Of a stretch of DNA of 64,000 nt, positions 42,503 through 53,267 are shown in pieces (the first letter of the stretch is position 1; the number at the start of each line of letters is the position of its first letter). Source of the stretch: Massilia phosphatilytica (GTDB lineage: Bacteria; Pseudomonadota; Gammaproteobacteria; Burkholderiales; Burkholderiaceae_D); the NCBI RefSeq assembly GCF_002968015.1, contig NZ_PUIP01000001.1:310001-374000 (forward strand), written 5' to 3'. The position numbers were made by a program, and so were the translations under genes. The notes under the pieces are model-generated. The model did not search any database. It was not told the DNA's origin and was given only the letters and a program-made list of their open reading frames with translations.

Positions 42503-44665
42503 ATGACCATCGACATCAGCCAGTTTTACAAGGTCTTTTTCGACGAGGCGGAAGAGCTGCTCGCCGAGAAGGAGCGTCTGCTGCTGGCCGTCGATATCGC
42601 TTCGCCGGACCCGGAAGACCTGAACGCGATCTTCCGCACCGCCCATTCGATCAAGGGCGGGGCGTCGACCTTCGGCCTGAACGACATGAGCGAAGTGACG
42701 CACGTGCTCGAGTCCCTGCTGGACCGCATCCGCAAGGGCGAGATGGCACTCACCGGCCAGCACGTGGACGCCTTCCTGGCCGCCAAGGACATCCTCAAGA
42801 TGCAGCTCGACGGCCACCGCAACGGCGCGGACGTCGACCAGGAAGCAGTCGCCAACGTGCGCATGATGCTGCACGACCTGTCCGAAGGCGTGATTGTGCC
42901 GACGCACCAGCCGACCGTGCCGTCGTTCCTGCACGCGGAACAGAAGCAGCAGGTGGCCGAGGGCGCGCACCGCTACAAGATCGAGCTCCCCGACCTCGCC
43001 AAGCGCGACGTCGACGCGCTCGTGGACGAACTCGGCCTGCTGGGCCGCGTGTCCGTCGTGCCGCTCGAAGCGGGCCGCACCGCCCTGATCATCATGACGC
43101 ACGAGGGCCTGGACGACATCATCGCCATCTGCTCCTTCGTGCTCGACCCGAACGACCTCAAGATCTTCGAAGCGCCCCCGCTCACGCCCGAGCAGCGCGC
43201 GCGCGAGGCGGCCGAACGCGCCCGTATCGAGGACGAGCAGGGCTACGGCTTCTTCGACCCGGCCGACCCGGTGGATGCGGCCACGAACGAACCGGCGGAG
43301 GACGAACTCGGCTACGGCTTCTTCCAGCCGATCGAGCAGATCCGCCGCGAAGCCGGCATCGTCGCCGAGGCGCCGCCGCCGGCCCCGGTGCGCCCGGAGC
43401 CGCTCGAAGTCACCGAAGTGGCGGCGGAAAAGAAGGCCGCGAAGAAGGCTGCCGAGGGCAGCCAGGCGCAGGGTTCCGAATCGTCGTCGATCCGCGTGTC
43501 GATCGAAAAGGTCGACCAGTTGATCAACCTGGTCGGCGAACTGGTGATCACGCAGGCGATGATCGAGCAGCGCAGCTCGGGCCTCGACCCGATGGTGCAC
43601 CAGCGCCTGCTCGCTTCCGTGTCGCAGCTGACGCGCAATACGCGCGACCTGCAGGAAGCGGTCATGTCGATCCGCATGATGCCGATGGACTTCGTGTTCT
43701 CGCGCTTCCCGCGCATGGTGCGCGACCTGGCCGGCAAGCTGGGTAAAAAGGTCGACTTCATCACCAACGGCGCCGCGACGGAACTGGACAAGGGCCTGAT
43801 CGAACGCATCGTGGACCCGCTCACGCACCTCGTGCGCAACTCGATCGACCATGGCATCGAGCTGCCCGCCGCGCGCGTGGCCGCCGGCAAGTCGGAGTCG
43901 GGACGCCTGTTCCTGTCCGCCGCGCACCAGGGCGGCAACATCGTGATCGAAGTCGCCGACGACGGCGGTGGCCTGAATCGCGAACGCATCCTGGCCAAGG
44001 CTCTGCAGAATGGCCTGCCGGTGTCGGACAACATGAGCGATGCCGACGTCTGGCAGCTGATCTTCGCACCGGGCTTCTCGACGGCGGAAATCGTCACCGA
44101 CGTGTCGGGCCGCGGCGTCGGCATGGATGTCGTCAAGCGCAATATCCAGGCGCTGGGCGGCACCATCGACATTCGTTCGGCGCGCGGCTTCGGCACGACG
44201 ATCCTGATCTCGCTGCCGCTGACGCTCGCGATCCTGGACGGCATGTCGATCCGCAGCGGCGACGAGATCTACATCCTGCCGCTGGGCTTCGTCGTGGAGT
44301 CGCTGCAGCCGGCACGCGCCGACGTCAAGGAAATCCACGGCCAGGGCCGCGTGGTGAAAGTGCGTGGCGAATACCTGCCGCTGATCCCGCTGTACCAGAT
44401 GTTCAACATCGAGCCGCGCCTCACCGATCCGTGCGAAGGCATCCTCGTGATCCTCGAAGCGGAAGGGCGCAAGGCCGCGCTGTTCGTCGACGAACTGGTC
44501 GGCCAGCAGCAGGTCGTCGTGAAGAACCTGGAAGCGAACTACCGCAAGGTGGCCGGGATCTCCGGCGCCACCATCCTCGGCGATGGCGGCGTGTCGCTGA
44601 TCCTGGACGTCGGCGCGCTCCTGCGTTCGTCGCGCCAGTTGTCCGACGAATCTGTCATCTCCTGA
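42503..44665 (+). CDS. cheA: Chemotaxis histidine kinase CheA
   Basis: The 720-residue protein starts with an HPt domain containing phospho-His48 in IFRTAHSIKGGASTFGL. A CheY/CheB-binding P2-like segment (about 150–230), a Pro/Ala/Glu linker and the dimerisation helices (near 345–400, RVSIEKVDQLINLVGELVIT) follow. The ATPase domain has LVRNSIDHGIE, VADDGGGLNR and GRGVGMDVVKRN, and the C-terminal CheW-like coupling domain lies near 580–720. It autophosphorylates and passes phosphate to CheY and CheB at receptor arrays. cheW follows immediately. Confidence 0.97.
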   Translation: MTIDISQFYKVFFDEAEELLAEKERLLLAVDIASPDPEDLNAIFRTAHSIKGGASTFGLNDMSEVTHVLESLLDRIRKGEMALTGQHVDAFLAAKDILKMQLDGHRNGADVDQEAVANVRMMLHDLSEGVIVPTHQPTVPSFLHAEQKQQVAEGAHRYKIELPDLAKRDVDALVDELGLLGRVSVVPLEAGRTALIIMTHEGLDDIIAICSFVLDPNDLKIFEAPPLTPEQRAREAAERARIEDEQGYGFFDPADPVDAATNEPAEDELGYGFFQPIEQIRREAGIVAEAPPPAPVRPEPLEVTEVAAEKKAAKKAAEGSQAQGSESSSIRVSIEKVDQLINLVGELVITQAMIEQRSSGLDPMVHQRLLASVSQLTRNTRDLQEAVMSIRMMPMDFVFSRFPRMVRDLAGKLGKKVDFITNGAATELDKGLIERIVDPLTHLVRNSIDHGIELPAARVAAGKSESGRLFLSAAHQGGNIVIEVADDGGGLNRERILAKALQNGLPVSDNMSDADVWQLIFAPGFSTAEIVTDVSGRGVGMDVVKRNIQALGGTIDIRSARGFGTTILISLPLTLAILDGMSIRSGDEIYILPLGFVVESLQPARADVKEIHGQGRVVKVRGEYLPLIPLYQMFNIEPRLTDPCEGILVILEAEGRKAALFVDELVGQQQVVVKNLEANYRKVAGISGATILGDGGVSLILDVGALLRSSRQLSDESVIS

Positions 44666-44700
44666 TTTAACCCGTAATTTTGCTCCGATAAGGAACCGAC

Positions 44701-45198
44701 ATGTCCACTCAACCGACGAACAAGCCGAACGATGCCCACGACGGCAGCGGCAGCGAATACCTGGCCTTCACCCTCGGGTCCGAGGAATACGGCATCGACA
44801 TCCTGAAGGTGCAGGAGATCCGCGGCTACGAGGTCGTCACCCGCATCGCCAACGCCCCCGAATTCATCAAGGGCGTCATCAACCTGCGTGGCATCATCAT
44901 CCCGGTCGTCGACATGCGCATCAAGTTCAACCTCGGCACGCCGACCTATGACCAGTTCACCGTCGTGATCATCCTGAACATCGGCGGCCGCATCATGGGC
45001 ATGGTGGTGGACAGCGTGTCGGACGTGACGACGCTCACGCCTGACCAGGTCAAGCCGGCCCCGGAGCTGGGCACCGCCTTCAACTCCGAGTACCTGACCG
45101 GCCTCGGTACCATCGACGAGCGCATGCTCATCCTGATCGACATCGACCGCCTGATGTCGTCCAGCGAGATGGGCCTGATGGACCGGATGGCGGCATAA
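44701..45198 (+). CDS. cheW: Chemotaxis coupling protein CheW
   Basis: CheW links chemoreceptors to CheA. The 165-residue protein has the EYLAFTLGSEEYGIDILKVQEIRGY N-terminal sheet (here split by wording), NLRGIIIPVVDMRIKF and MGMVVDSVSDVTTL, and is near the usual length. AAGGAAC precedes the ATG. The spot between cheW and cheR where E. coli carries receptor genes is empty here. Confidence 0.96.
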   Translation: MSTQPTNKPNDAHDGSGSEYLAFTLGSEEYGIDILKVQEIRGYEVVTRIANAPEFIKGVINLRGIIIPVVDMRIKFNLGTPTYDQFTVVIILNIGGRIMGMVVDSVSDVTTLTPDQVKPAPELGTAFNSEYLTGLGTIDERMLILIDIDRLMSSSEMGLMDRMAA

Positions 45199-45252
45199 AG
45201 AATACAGCGCGGCGCAAGGGACCACCCGGACCGCACGCGGTCCGCAGAATGA

Positions 45253-46134
45253 ATGCAACCCATGGCTAACAACGTGCCGCAACATAAGTCGGTGACCAAA
45301 CAGGAAACCGGCAAGGAATTTGACTTCACGCGCGCCGATTTCGAGCGCGTGCGGGGCCTGATCTACGAGCGCGCCGGCATCTCGCTGGCCGACAGCAAGC
45401 AGGAGATGGTCTACAGCCGGCTCGCGCGCCGCCTGCGCGCCAACGGCATCGCCTCGTTCGCGTCCTACCTCGACGCGCTGGAAGCGGGCCGCATGCCGGC
45501 CGAGTGGGAATCGTTCACGAACGCGCTGACGACGAACCTGACGTCGTTCTTCCGCGAGGCGCACCACTTCCCGCTGCTGGCCGAACACGCGCTCAAGGCG
45601 CGTGCGCGGCACGGCGGACCGCTCACGATCTGGTGCTCGGCCAGTTCCACCGGCGAGGAGCCGTATTCGATCGCGATGACCGTGTGCGAGGCCTTCGACA
45701 CCTTGACCCCGCCGGTCCAGATCATCGCCACGGACATCGATACGAACGTGCTGGCCACGGCCAGCGCCGGCGTCTACCCGATCGAACGGGTCGACAAGCT
45801 GGAGCAGGCGCGCCTGCGCCGCTTTTTCCTGAAAGGGAAGGGCGCCCAGGAAGGACTCGTGCGCGTGCGCCCGGAGCTGCGCCAGCTGATCACGTTCCGC
45901 CAGCTCAACCTGCTGGCCGACGGATGGGACCTCAAGGGCCCGTTCGACGTCATCTTCTGCCGCAACGTGATGATCTATTTCGACAAGGCCACGCAGCGCA
46001 AGATCCTGTCGCGCTTCGTGCCGCTGATGAAGCCGGACTCGCTGCTGTTCGCCGGTCATTCCGAGAACTTCCTGTACGTCTCCGACGCGCTGCGCCTGCG
46101 CGGCAAGACGGTCTACGAATTGAACCACGGCTGA
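45253..46134 (+). CDS. cheR: Chemoreceptor glutamate methyltransferase CheR
   Basis: CheR transfers methyl from SAM to receptor glutamates for adaptation. The 293-residue protein has the helical N-domain ([30 protein letters not shown]) and the Rossmann domain with [18 protein letters not shown] and [32 protein letters not shown] and [10 protein letters not shown] follow near the end. The start could be ATG 45253 or 45262, since no ribosome-binding site separates them. Confidence 0.95.
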   Translation: MQPMANNVPQHKSVTKQETGKEFDFTRADFERVRGLIYERAGISLADSKQEMVYSRLARRLRANGIASFASYLDALEAGRMPAEWESFTNALTTNLTSFFREAHHFPLLAEHALKARARHGGPLTIWCSASSTGEEPYSIAMTVCEAFDTLTPPVQIIATDIDTNVLATASAGVYPIERVDKLEQARLRRFFLKGKGAQEGLVRVRPELRQLITFRQLNLLADGWDLKGPFDVIFCRNVMIYFDKATQRKILSRFVPLMKPDSLLFAGHSENFLYVSDALRLRGKTVYELNHG

Positions 46135-46151
46135 CGCCACGAGACCCGATC

Positions 46152-46751
46152 ATGGAAACGAACAGCCAATTCGCCACCAACGTCTACTACGATCGCACGT
46201 TCGACTGCGACGCGGCCAAGATCCTGCCGGGCGAGTACTACTACACGGGCAAGGACATGCTGATCGTGACGGTGCTCGGCTCGTGCGTGTCGGCCTGCAT
46301 CCGCGACCGCGTCAAGGGCCTGGGCGGCATGAACCACTTCATGCTGCCGGACGGCGGCGACCCGGGCAACCCGGTCTCGGCCTCGATGCGCTACGGCACG
46401 TATGCGATGGAAGTGCTGATCAACGACCTGCTCAAGGCCGGTGCCCGGCGCGACCACCTGGAAGCGAAGGTGTTCGGCGGCGGCGCCGTGCTGCGTGGCT
46501 TTTCCGCGATGAACGTGGGCGAGCGCAATGCTGCGTTCGTCATCAACTTCCTCAAGACGGAACGGATTCCCGTGTTGGCCGAGGACCTCAACGACATTTA
46601 TCCGCGCAAGGTGTATTTCTTCCCGCGCACGGGCAAGGTGCTCGTCAAAAAACTGATGCAGACCCATAACGACACGCTGGCGAAGCGCGAGCTCGATTAC
46701 GCCAGCCGCCTCAAGGTCACGCCCGTCAGCGGCGCCGTCGACCTGTTCTGA
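46152..46751 (+). CDS. cheD: Chemoreceptor glutamine deamidase CheD
   Basis: CheD deamidates receptor glutamines. The 199-residue protein carries the catalytic Cys45 in [14 protein letters not shown], His62 in [11 protein letters not shown] and the Thr of [12 protein letters not shown]. It is common in betaproteobacterial che operons and absent in E. coli. It sits 17 bases after cheR and 17 bases before cheB. Confidence 0.95.
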   Translation: METNSQFATNVYYDRTFDCDAAKILPGEYYYTGKDMLIVTVLGSCVSACIRDRVKGLGGMNHFMLPDGGDPGNPVSASMRYGTYAMEVLINDLLKAGARRDHLEAKVFGGGAVLRGFSAMNVGERNAAFVINFLKTERIPVLAEDLNDIYPRKVYFFPRTGKVLVKKLMQTHNDTLAKRELDYASRLKVTPVSGAVDLF

Positions 46752-46768
46752 AGAGAAAGGCAAAACCA

Positions 46769-47842
46769 ATGACAAAGATCAAAGTGGTGATCGTGGACGA
46801 TTCCGCCCTGATCCGCAGCGTGATGACGGAAATCGTGAATTCGCAGCCCGACATGGAAGTCGTCGGCGTCGCGCCCGATCCCCTCGTCGCCCGCGAACTG
46901 ATCAAGCGCACGAACCCGGACGTGCTCACCCTGGACGTCGAGATGCCCAAGATGGACGGCCTCGACTTCCTCGAAAAGCTCATGCGCCTGCGCCCGATGC
47001 CCGTGCTGATGGTGTCGTCGCTGACGGAGCGCGGCTCCGAAATCACGATGCGCGCGCTGGAACTGGGCGCCGTCGATTTCGTGACGAAGCCCAAGATCTC
47101 GATCCAGAGCGGCATGCGCGAGTACACGGAACTCATCGCCGACAAGATCCGCGGCGCGTCGCGCGCCCGCATCAAGCCGCGCACCCTGCAGGCACCCACG
47201 GCCGGTGCCGTCAGCCCGCTGCCGCAACTGCGCAGTCCGCTGACGTCGTCGGAGAAGCTGATCATCATCGGCGCCTCGACGGGCGGCACGGAAGCGATCC
47301 GCGAATTCCTCATGCAGATGCCGTCGGACTGCCCCGGCATCCTGATCGCCCAGCACATGCCGGAAGGTTTTACCACCTCGTTCGCGCGCCGCCTCGATTC
47401 GCTGTGCAAGATCAGCGTCGTCGAGTCGGCCGGCAACGAGCGCGTGCTGCCGGGCCACGCGTACATCGCACCGGGCCACTCGCACTTGCTGCTGACACGC
47501 TCCGGTGCGAACTACATGACGAAGATCGAGCAGTCCGAGCCCGTCAACCGCCACCGCCCGTCGGTGGACGTCCTGTTCCGCTCGGCGGCCCAGGCGGCCG
47601 GCAAGAACGCCGTCGGCGTGATCCTGACGGGCATGGGGAAAGACGGTGCACAAGGTATGCTGGAGATGAAAAACGCGGGCGCCTACAATTTCGCCCAGGA
47701 TGAAGCATCGTGCGTCGTGTTCGGCATGCCGCGCGAAGCGATCGCCATCGGCGCCGCCCACGAGGTGGCCGCCCTGAGTGCATTGCCGGGCCTCGTGCTT
47801 GGCCATCTGGCAACGCACGGAGGCCGGGCGTTGCGCGTTTGA
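46769..47842 (+). CDS. cheB: Chemotaxis response regulator methylesterase CheB
   Basis: CheB removes receptor methyl groups (and deamidates) when phosphorylated by CheA. The 357-residue protein has an N-terminal receiver domain with Asp56 in [13 protein letters not shown] and a C-terminal esterase. The catalytic Ser lies in [16 protein letters not shown], His in [17 protein letters not shown] and Asp in [11 protein letters not shown]. The basic linker ([13 protein letters not shown]) is variable. It ends the first che transcript, and a 165-base gap follows. Confidence 0.96.
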   Translation: MTKIKVVIVDDSALIRSVMTEIVNSQPDMEVVGVAPDPLVARELIKRTNPDVLTLDVEMPKMDGLDFLEKLMRLRPMPVLMVSSLTERGSEITMRALELGAVDFVTKPKISIQSGMREYTELIADKIRGASRARIKPRTLQAPTAGAVSPLPQLRSPLTSSEKLIIIGASTGGTEAIREFLMQMPSDCPGILIAQHMPEGFTTSFARRLDSLCKISVVESAGNERVLPGHAYIAPGHSHLLLTRSGANYMTKIEQSEPVNRHRPSVDVLFRSAAQAAGKNAVGVILTGMGKDGAQGMLEMKNAGAYNFAQDEASCVVFGMPREAIAIGAAHEVAALSALPGLVLGHLATHGGRALRV

Positions 47843-48007
47843 TCCGCAGAGGTGGGTTTCGCTGCGGTTTTATCGCCGTAGAGCAACAAAAATGCTATGC
47901 TTCAGCTTGTATCGCAGTGCCGAATCTACCAACACACAAGGGCTTTACAACCGAATCCGGTTGAACAGGCCTCATAATCAGAGTTAAGAGAAACAACGGA
48001 GTATTTC

Positions 48008-48403
48008 ATGGCTGATCCTAAGATGCGTTTCCTGGTTGTTGACGATTTTTCGACGATGCGACGCATCGTCAAGAATCTGCTGAAAGAACTGGGTTACGGC
48101 AATGTCGACGAGGCTGAAGACGGTGTCCAGGCACTCGCCAAGCTGCGCAGCGAACAGTTCGATTTCGTCGTGTCCGACTGGAACATGCCGAACATGGACG
48201 GCCTGACGATGCTGCAGAACATCCGTGCCGATCCCGCACTGGCCAAGCTGCCGGTGCTGATGGTGACCGCCGAAGCCAAGAAGGAAAACATCATCGCGGC
48301 GGCGCAAGCCGGCGCCAACGGCTACGTCGTGAAGCCGTTCACCGCGGCCACGCTGGACGAAAAGCTGAACAAGATTTTCGAAAAGATGGAAAAGGCCGCG
48401 TAA
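48008..48403 (+). CDS. cheY: Chemotaxis response regulator CheY (switch-binding type)
   Basis: The 131-residue receiver protein is close to E. coli CheY, with [20 protein letters not shown], Asp57 in [33 protein letters not shown] and KPFTAATL. It binds FliM when phosphorylated and switches rotation. Its stop abuts the ATG of cheZ exactly, so the pair is translationally coupled. A separate promoter in 47843–48007 is likely but not identified. Confidence 0.96.
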   Translation: MADPKMRFLVVDDFSTMRRIVKNLLKELGYGNVDEAEDGVQALAKLRSEQFDFVVSDWNMPNMDGLTMLQNIRADPALAKLPVLMVTAEAKKENIIAAAQAGANGYVVKPFTAATLDEKLNKIFEKMEKAA

Positions 48404-49036
48404 ATGAGCGAGCACATCGCCGACTCGACCTCGCCGGACGAGGTCCTGAGCCGGATCGGGCACATGACCCGCGCACTGCACGAGAGCCTGCGCGGGCTGG
48501 GCCTGGACAAGTTGATCGAGAAAGCGGCCAGCGACATCCCCGATGCGCGCGACCGTCTCGATTATGTCGTCCGGCTGTCCGAACAATCGGCCAAGCGCGT
48601 GCTCGACGCGACCGATGCTGCCAATCCGCTGCAGGACGGCATCGATAACCGTGCCGCCGAACTGAGCCGTTCGTGGCAGACCCTGCTGGCCGCACCGGGC
48701 GCCGACGGCGAATGGCGCGCGCTGGCCGAGCGTACGGTCGCCAGCCTGGCCGAGTCGCGCGAAGCGGCCGGCGCCACGAAGGCGCATTTGATGGACATCA
48801 TGATGGCCCAGGACTTCCAGGACCTGACCGGCCAGGTGATCTCGCGGATCACGGGCATCGCCCAGAACCTGGAAAAGCAGCTGGTGCAAGTGCTCGTCGA
48901 TTTCGCCCCGAGCGAGATCAAGCGCGAGCTCGACAATGGCTTGCTGAACGGTCCGCAGATCAACCCGGAAGGCAACAGCGACGTCGTGGCCGATCAGGGC
49001 CAGGTCGACGACCTGCTGGACAGCCTGGGTTTCTGA
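48404..49036 (+). CDS. cheZ: CheY-P phosphatase CheZ
   Basis: CheZ accelerates dephosphorylation of CheY-P. The 210-residue helical protein has the catalytic motif MAQDFQDLTGQVISRI with Asp140 and Gln144. The C-terminal DDLLDSLGF is the CheY-docking helix (VDDLLDSLGF ends the protein, as in E. coli). It begins immediately after cheY and is followed by an intrinsic terminator. Confidence 0.96.
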   Translation: MSEHIADSTSPDEVLSRIGHMTRALHESLRGLGLDKLIEKAASDIPDARDRLDYVVRLSEQSAKRVLDATDAANPLQDGIDNRAAELSRSWQTLLAAPGADGEWRALAERTVASLAESREAAGATKAHLMDIMMAQDFQDLTGQVISRITGIAQNLEKQLVQVLVDFAPSEIKRELDNGLLNGPQINPEGNSDVVADQGQVDDLLDSLGF

Positions 49037-49044
49037 TCCCGCCG

Positions 49045-49068
49045 CGGCGGCATCATGCCGCCGTTTTT
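49045..49068 (+). terminator. Intrinsic terminator after cheZ
   Basis: CGGCGGC–ATCAT–GCCGCCG followed by TTTTT, nine bases after the cheZ stop. Confidence 0.92.
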
Positions 49069-49095
49069 CGTTCCACCCGGCGATCGTTACTAACC

Positions 49096-50304
49096 ATGCA
49101 CCAGACTCACTTCATCGTCCGTGAACCCCTGCTCGACCCGAAGCAGCGCGTGATCGGTTACGAGCTCTGCTGGCAACAGCGCGACGGCCAGGCACCCGGC
49201 GACACCGACCTCGAACGCCTCGTCGCCTTCGTCGCCGAACACGTGGTCGACGAGGAGCAGGGCTGGCTCCTGCGCGACAAGATCCTCTTCCTCGATGCCG
49301 TACCCGCGATGCTGTCGCTGGACGCGCTGCACGCGCTGCCCCCGGAACGCACCGTTCTTTCGCTGCGCGTGCGCGACCTCGTGAACGTCGACACCCGTGC
49401 GGCCGTGCAGGCGCTGCGTGCCGGCGGCGTCGGCATCTCGATCCGCGGCGCCGACCTGACCCTGCTGGGCAAGAACCTGTCTCCCTTCGCGTCCTACGCC
49501 GAAGTGCGCTTTGCCGGCGCCGACGTCGCCGCCCAGGCGCGCGCGTACGCGGCCGCCAAACAGTCCGCATTGCGCCTCGTCGGGCGTCCCGTGTCGACGT
49601 GGCAGGACTTCGATGCCTGCGCCGCGCTGGGCCTGGATGCCTTCGTCGGCAAGCTGCACCTGACGCCGCGGCCGGGCAACCCCGTCAAGGGCATGAACCC
49701 GGCGCAGACCATCATCCTGCAGCTGATGCAGATGGTGCAGAACAACGAGGACGTGCCGAAGATCGAGGCCGTGCTCAAGCGCGACCCGGCGCTGATCTAT
49801 AAACTCCTGCGCTTCATCAATTCCGCCGGTTTCGGATCGGGCCGCGACATCCAGTCGCTGCGCCAGGCGATCGCGATGCTCGGCTATGCGCCGCTGTACC
49901 GCTGGCTCGTCCTGTTGCTGGCCACGGCCAGCACGAGCGGCTATTCTCCGGTGCTGATGGAAACGGCCGTCGTACGCGCGCGCCTGTGCGAACTGCTGGG
50001 CCAGACGTATCTGCCGCGCAGCGAGGGCGAACACTTGTTCGTGGCCGGCATGTTCTCGCTGCTGGACCGCCTGCTGGGACTGCCGATGAAAGAGGTGCTG
50101 GACACGATCCAGCTGCCGGAGCAGGTCGTGCAGGCGCTGCTGGGGCGCGAAGGCGTCTACGGACCCTACCTGGCGCTGGCGGAGGCGTGCGAGTTGAATT
50201 CGGACCTCGTCGCGTCGCTGGCGGCGTCGCTGGACATCAGCCCGCTCGACGTCAACAAGGCGCATTTGTCGGCGCTGGCGTGGGCGCAGAACGTGGCGGC
50301 ATGA
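49096..50304 (+). CDS. HDOD-domain signalling protein with degenerate EAL-like N-domain
   Basis: The 402-residue protein has the YuxH-type layout. An EAL-like N-terminal half (FIVREPLLDPKQRVIGYELCW) lacks the catalytic EAL/acidic residues, and a C-terminal HDOD domain follows (NPAQTIILQLMQMVQNNEDVPKIEAVLKRDP split here, then LIYKLLRFINSAGFG and LRQAIAMLGYAPLYRWLVLLL). Such proteins are non-catalytic regulators, often tied to motility or c-di-GMP. It lies just after the cheZ terminator and before a YcgR-type gene, which fits that association. Confidence 0.87.
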   Translation: MHQTHFIVREPLLDPKQRVIGYELCWQQRDGQAPGDTDLERLVAFVAEHVVDEEQGWLLRDKILFLDAVPAMLSLDALHALPPERTVLSLRVRDLVNVDTRAAVQALRAGGVGISIRGADLTLLGKNLSPFASYAEVRFAGADVAAQARAYAAAKQSALRLVGRPVSTWQDFDACAALGLDAFVGKLHLTPRPGNPVKGMNPAQTIILQLMQMVQNNEDVPKIEAVLKRDPALIYKLLRFINSAGFGSGRDIQSLRQAIAMLGYAPLYRWLVLLLATASTSGYSPVLMETAVVRARLCELLGQTYLPRSEGEHLFVAGMFSLLDRLLGLPMKEVLDTIQLPEQVVQALLGREGVYGPYLALAEACELNSDLVASLAASLDISPLDVNKAHLSALAWAQNVAA

Positions 50305-50325
50305 AAAAACGGCCCATCGGGCCGT
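50304..50325. terminator. Bidirectional terminator between HDOD gene and ycgR-like gene
   Basis: ACGGCCC–ATC–GGGCCGT is flanked on the left by six A and on the right by TTTC. It can end the plus-strand HDOD gene weakly and the minus-strand YcgR gene strongly (six-T tail). Confidence 0.85.
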
Positions 50326-50339
50326 TTCGCTGTGTTCGC

Positions 50340-51095
50340 TTATCTGCGCTTCTGGACCTTGTCCACGGCCCGCTCCAGCGACTGCCGCATCTGCATCGTG
50401 ATGTTCGAGATGCGGCAACCCACCTGCACCTGCTGGCCCAGCAGGAAGGTGCGGAACGGCCGCAGCAGGCGGACTTCGAGGTCGGCCGTGACGACGAGCG
50501 ATGAGCCCATTTCCAGCAGCACGCCATCGAGCTTCTTCCCCACGTACAGTTCCATGGCCTGTTCCGGCGTCGCGCGCAGGCCGACGCCGCCGCGCGAGAA
50601 ATCGTACAGCGGCATTTCGAACACCTTGCCCAGCAGCGTGAAGCGGGCGCCGTAATTCATGCCCACCGGAGATTCCAGGCGCGGCTCGGCGCGCCGGTTC
50701 AGCACGAGGCAAACGTCCGGCAGCGGGAATTGCAGCAGGTCGGGTCGGTCGGGGACGGGCGCCGGATCCGTCTCGAGCTCGAACTGGATCTTCGCATTGC
50801 CGCCGAGCGCGGCCACGAACACGATCTTGCGGTCCAGCGCCGCGCCGGGCTCGGCAAGGTCGAGCGTGAAGACCTTGCCCTCCGGATCGACGCTGTCGAT
50901 GCGTGCCATGGCGACATCCTGGCCGTAGGGATACACGGTCACGGGCTCGCCGGTGAGCGCGAGCGTGGTCAGCGCATCGCCGATGTCGAACGGGTCGCGC
51001 ATGTCGTGGGCGCCCGAATCGTGGTGGATACGGGCGACGGCGTCCGCCGGTTTGGGCAGACCCTTGCGCATTTGAGGCATCGAGAGATCAGTCAA
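50340..51095 (-). CDS. ycgR: YcgR-type flagellar brake protein (PilZ domain)
   Basis: YcgR binds cyclic di-GMP and slows the flagellar motor. The 251-residue protein has the YcgR N-domain (FDIGDALTTLALTGEPVTVY, RIDSVDPEGKVFTLDL) and a C-terminal PilZ domain. The c-di-GMP motif is split as NRRAEPRLESPVG and DFSRGGVGL (RxxxR-like and DxSxxG). I choose TTG 51095 because AAGGAG lies seven bases upstream. ATG 51080 is the alternative. It is convergent with the HDOD gene and close to the motility cluster. Confidence 0.88.
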   Translation of the reverse strand: MTDLSMPQMRKGLPKPADAVARIHHDSGAHDMRDPFDIGDALTTLALTGEPVTVYPYGQDVAMARIDSVDPEGKVFTLDLAEPGAALDRKIVFVAALGGNAKIQFELETDPAPVPDRPDLLQFPLPDVCLVLNRRAEPRLESPVGMNYGARFTLLGKVFEMPLYDFSRGGVGLRATPEQAMELYVGKKLDGVLLEMGSSLVVTADLEVRLLRPFRTFLLGQQVQVGCRISNITMQMRQSLERAVDKVQKRR

Positions 51096-51203
51096 GACGC
51101 TGCTCCTTCTTTTTACGTGATTTGGGTAAAAAGCCAAACCACGAGTCTAACAAGAAGAGTTGCCAATTTCTACAACATATTTGCAACAATGGAACTTCTA
51201 GAG

Positions 51204-52067
<864 letters not shown>

Positions 52068-52949
52068 TCATGCCGGGGAATAGGCGAGACGCACATAAAT
52101 GGGGGCGAAAGGTTCGGCCTGGGTAATTTCGATTAACGTTTCTTTCGCCAGTTCGAGCATGGCGACGAAGTGCACGACGACGACGGGCACGCTCGCCTGG
52201 CCACCGAACAGTTCCGAGAACTCGACGAAGCGGGCCGATTGCAGCGTGCGCAGGATGGCCGACATGTGCTCGCGCACGGACAATTCCTCGCGGCCGATGC
52301 GGTGATGCTGGGTCAGCTTCGCGCGGCGCAGCACGTCCATCCAGGCGCGCTGCAGGTCGTGCGGATCCACGTCCGGCCAGATGGGCCCCAGCGCCTGCTC
52401 GATGTGCAGTTGCGGCCGCACGAAGTCGCGGCCCTCCTGGGGCAGGGCGCCCAGCTGCTGGGCCGCGACCTTGATCTGTTCGTAGTCCAGCAGGCGCCGC
52501 ACCAGTTCCGCGCGCGGGTCTTCCGCTTCCTCGACGAGCGTGTCGACGCGCTTGGGCAGCAGCATGCGCGACTTGATCTCGATGAGCATGGCCGCCATCA
52601 GCAGGTATTCCGCCGCCAGTTCCAGGTTGCTCTTGCGGATCTGCTCGACGTATTCCAGGTATTGCAACGTGACCTGGGCCATCGGGATGTCGAGGATATT
52701 GAAGTTCTGCTTGCGGATCAGGTACAGCAGCAGGTCGAGCGGACCTTCGAACGCGTCGAGAAAGATCTCAAGCGCATCCGGCGGGATGTACAGGTCGGTG
52801 GGCAGGTGCAGCAGCGGCTCGCCGTACAGGCGCGCAATGGCGCTGTCGACGTGGGCGTCGGCACTCGTGGCATCGGGAGGGGAGGCCGTGGTGCCGTCGT
52901 CCGCATCGGGATCGGCGCGCCCCCCGGGCGTCGCCTGCTCGGGCACCAT
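52068..52949 (-). CDS. scpA: Segregation and condensation protein A
   Basis: ScpA is the kleisin of the SMC–ScpAB complex that organises the chromosome. The 293-residue protein has an Asp/Ala-rich leader. The kleisin body then shows IFLDAFEGPLDLLLYLIRKQ, DIPMAQVTLQYLEYVEQIRK and AAEYLLMAAMLIEIKSRMLLP, and the winged-helix C-terminus ends in VVHFVAMLELAKETLIEITQ. The first 40 residues are low-complexity, and a later start is conceivable. DUF3460 precedes it and panC follows. Confidence 0.95.
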   Translation of the reverse strand: MVPEQATPGGRADPDADDGTTASPPDATSADAHVDSAIARLYGEPLLHLPTDLYIPPDALEIFLDAFEGPLDLLLYLIRKQNFNILDIPMAQVTLQYLEYVEQIRKSNLELAAEYLLMAAMLIEIKSRMLLPKRVDTLVEEAEDPRAELVRRLLDYEQIKVAAQQLGALPQEGRDFVRPQLHIEQALGPIWPDVDPHDLQRAWMDVLRRAKLTQHHRIGREELSVREHMSAILRTLQSARFVEFSELFGGQASVPVVVVHFVAMLELAKETLIEITQAEPFAPIYVRLAYSPA

Positions 52950-52979
52950 CGTCGTCGGCCTCTAATCAATCCGGTCGCG

Positions 52980-53177
52980 TCAGACCTTGGTCTGGTACGG
53001 GTACGCCTGCTGGCGGAGGCGCGACTCGTCGACGCGGCGCTGCTCGTCGAGCGACAGCGGGGCTTTGTCCCACAGCAGGGAGCGGCCGGCCTGCTGGCGC
53101 TCTTCCATGCCCGGGGTCTTTTCCTTCAGTTCCTTGATGAACTTGGTGTGCTCGGATTCGTACTGGATGTGTTTCAT
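52980..53177 (-). CDS. DUF3460 family small protein
   Basis: The 65-residue protein (MKHIQYESEHTKFIKELKEK…) is charged and rich in Arg, Gln and Glu, with the conserved middle GMEERQQAGRSLLWDKAPLS and an ending QAYPYQTKV. It belongs to the betaproteobacterial DUF3460 family, commonly found just upstream of scpA. I start at ATG 53177, because eight further upstream residues are not conserved. The function is unknown. Confidence 0.88.
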   Translation of the reverse strand: MKHIQYESEHTKFIKELKEKTPGMEERQQAGRSLLWDKAPLSLDEQRRVDESRLRQQAYPYQTKV

Positions 53178-53267
53178 GGCTTTTCTAGGCAGGTCGTACA
53201 AACGGCGGCCTCGTTTATCGAGAGCCGCCGCATCATAAAAACAAGGAATGATACTGCGAGTTAGCGC

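Noticed and set aside
41873..44338. 821-residue minus-strand frame opposite cheA
   Set aside because: It is an antisense shadow of cheA and cheY in a high-GC genome, without recognisable domains.
47843..48007. FliA-type promoter before the second cheY
   Set aside because: A GCCGAAT sequence is present but no TAAAGTT lies 11 bases upstream, so the motif does not hold.
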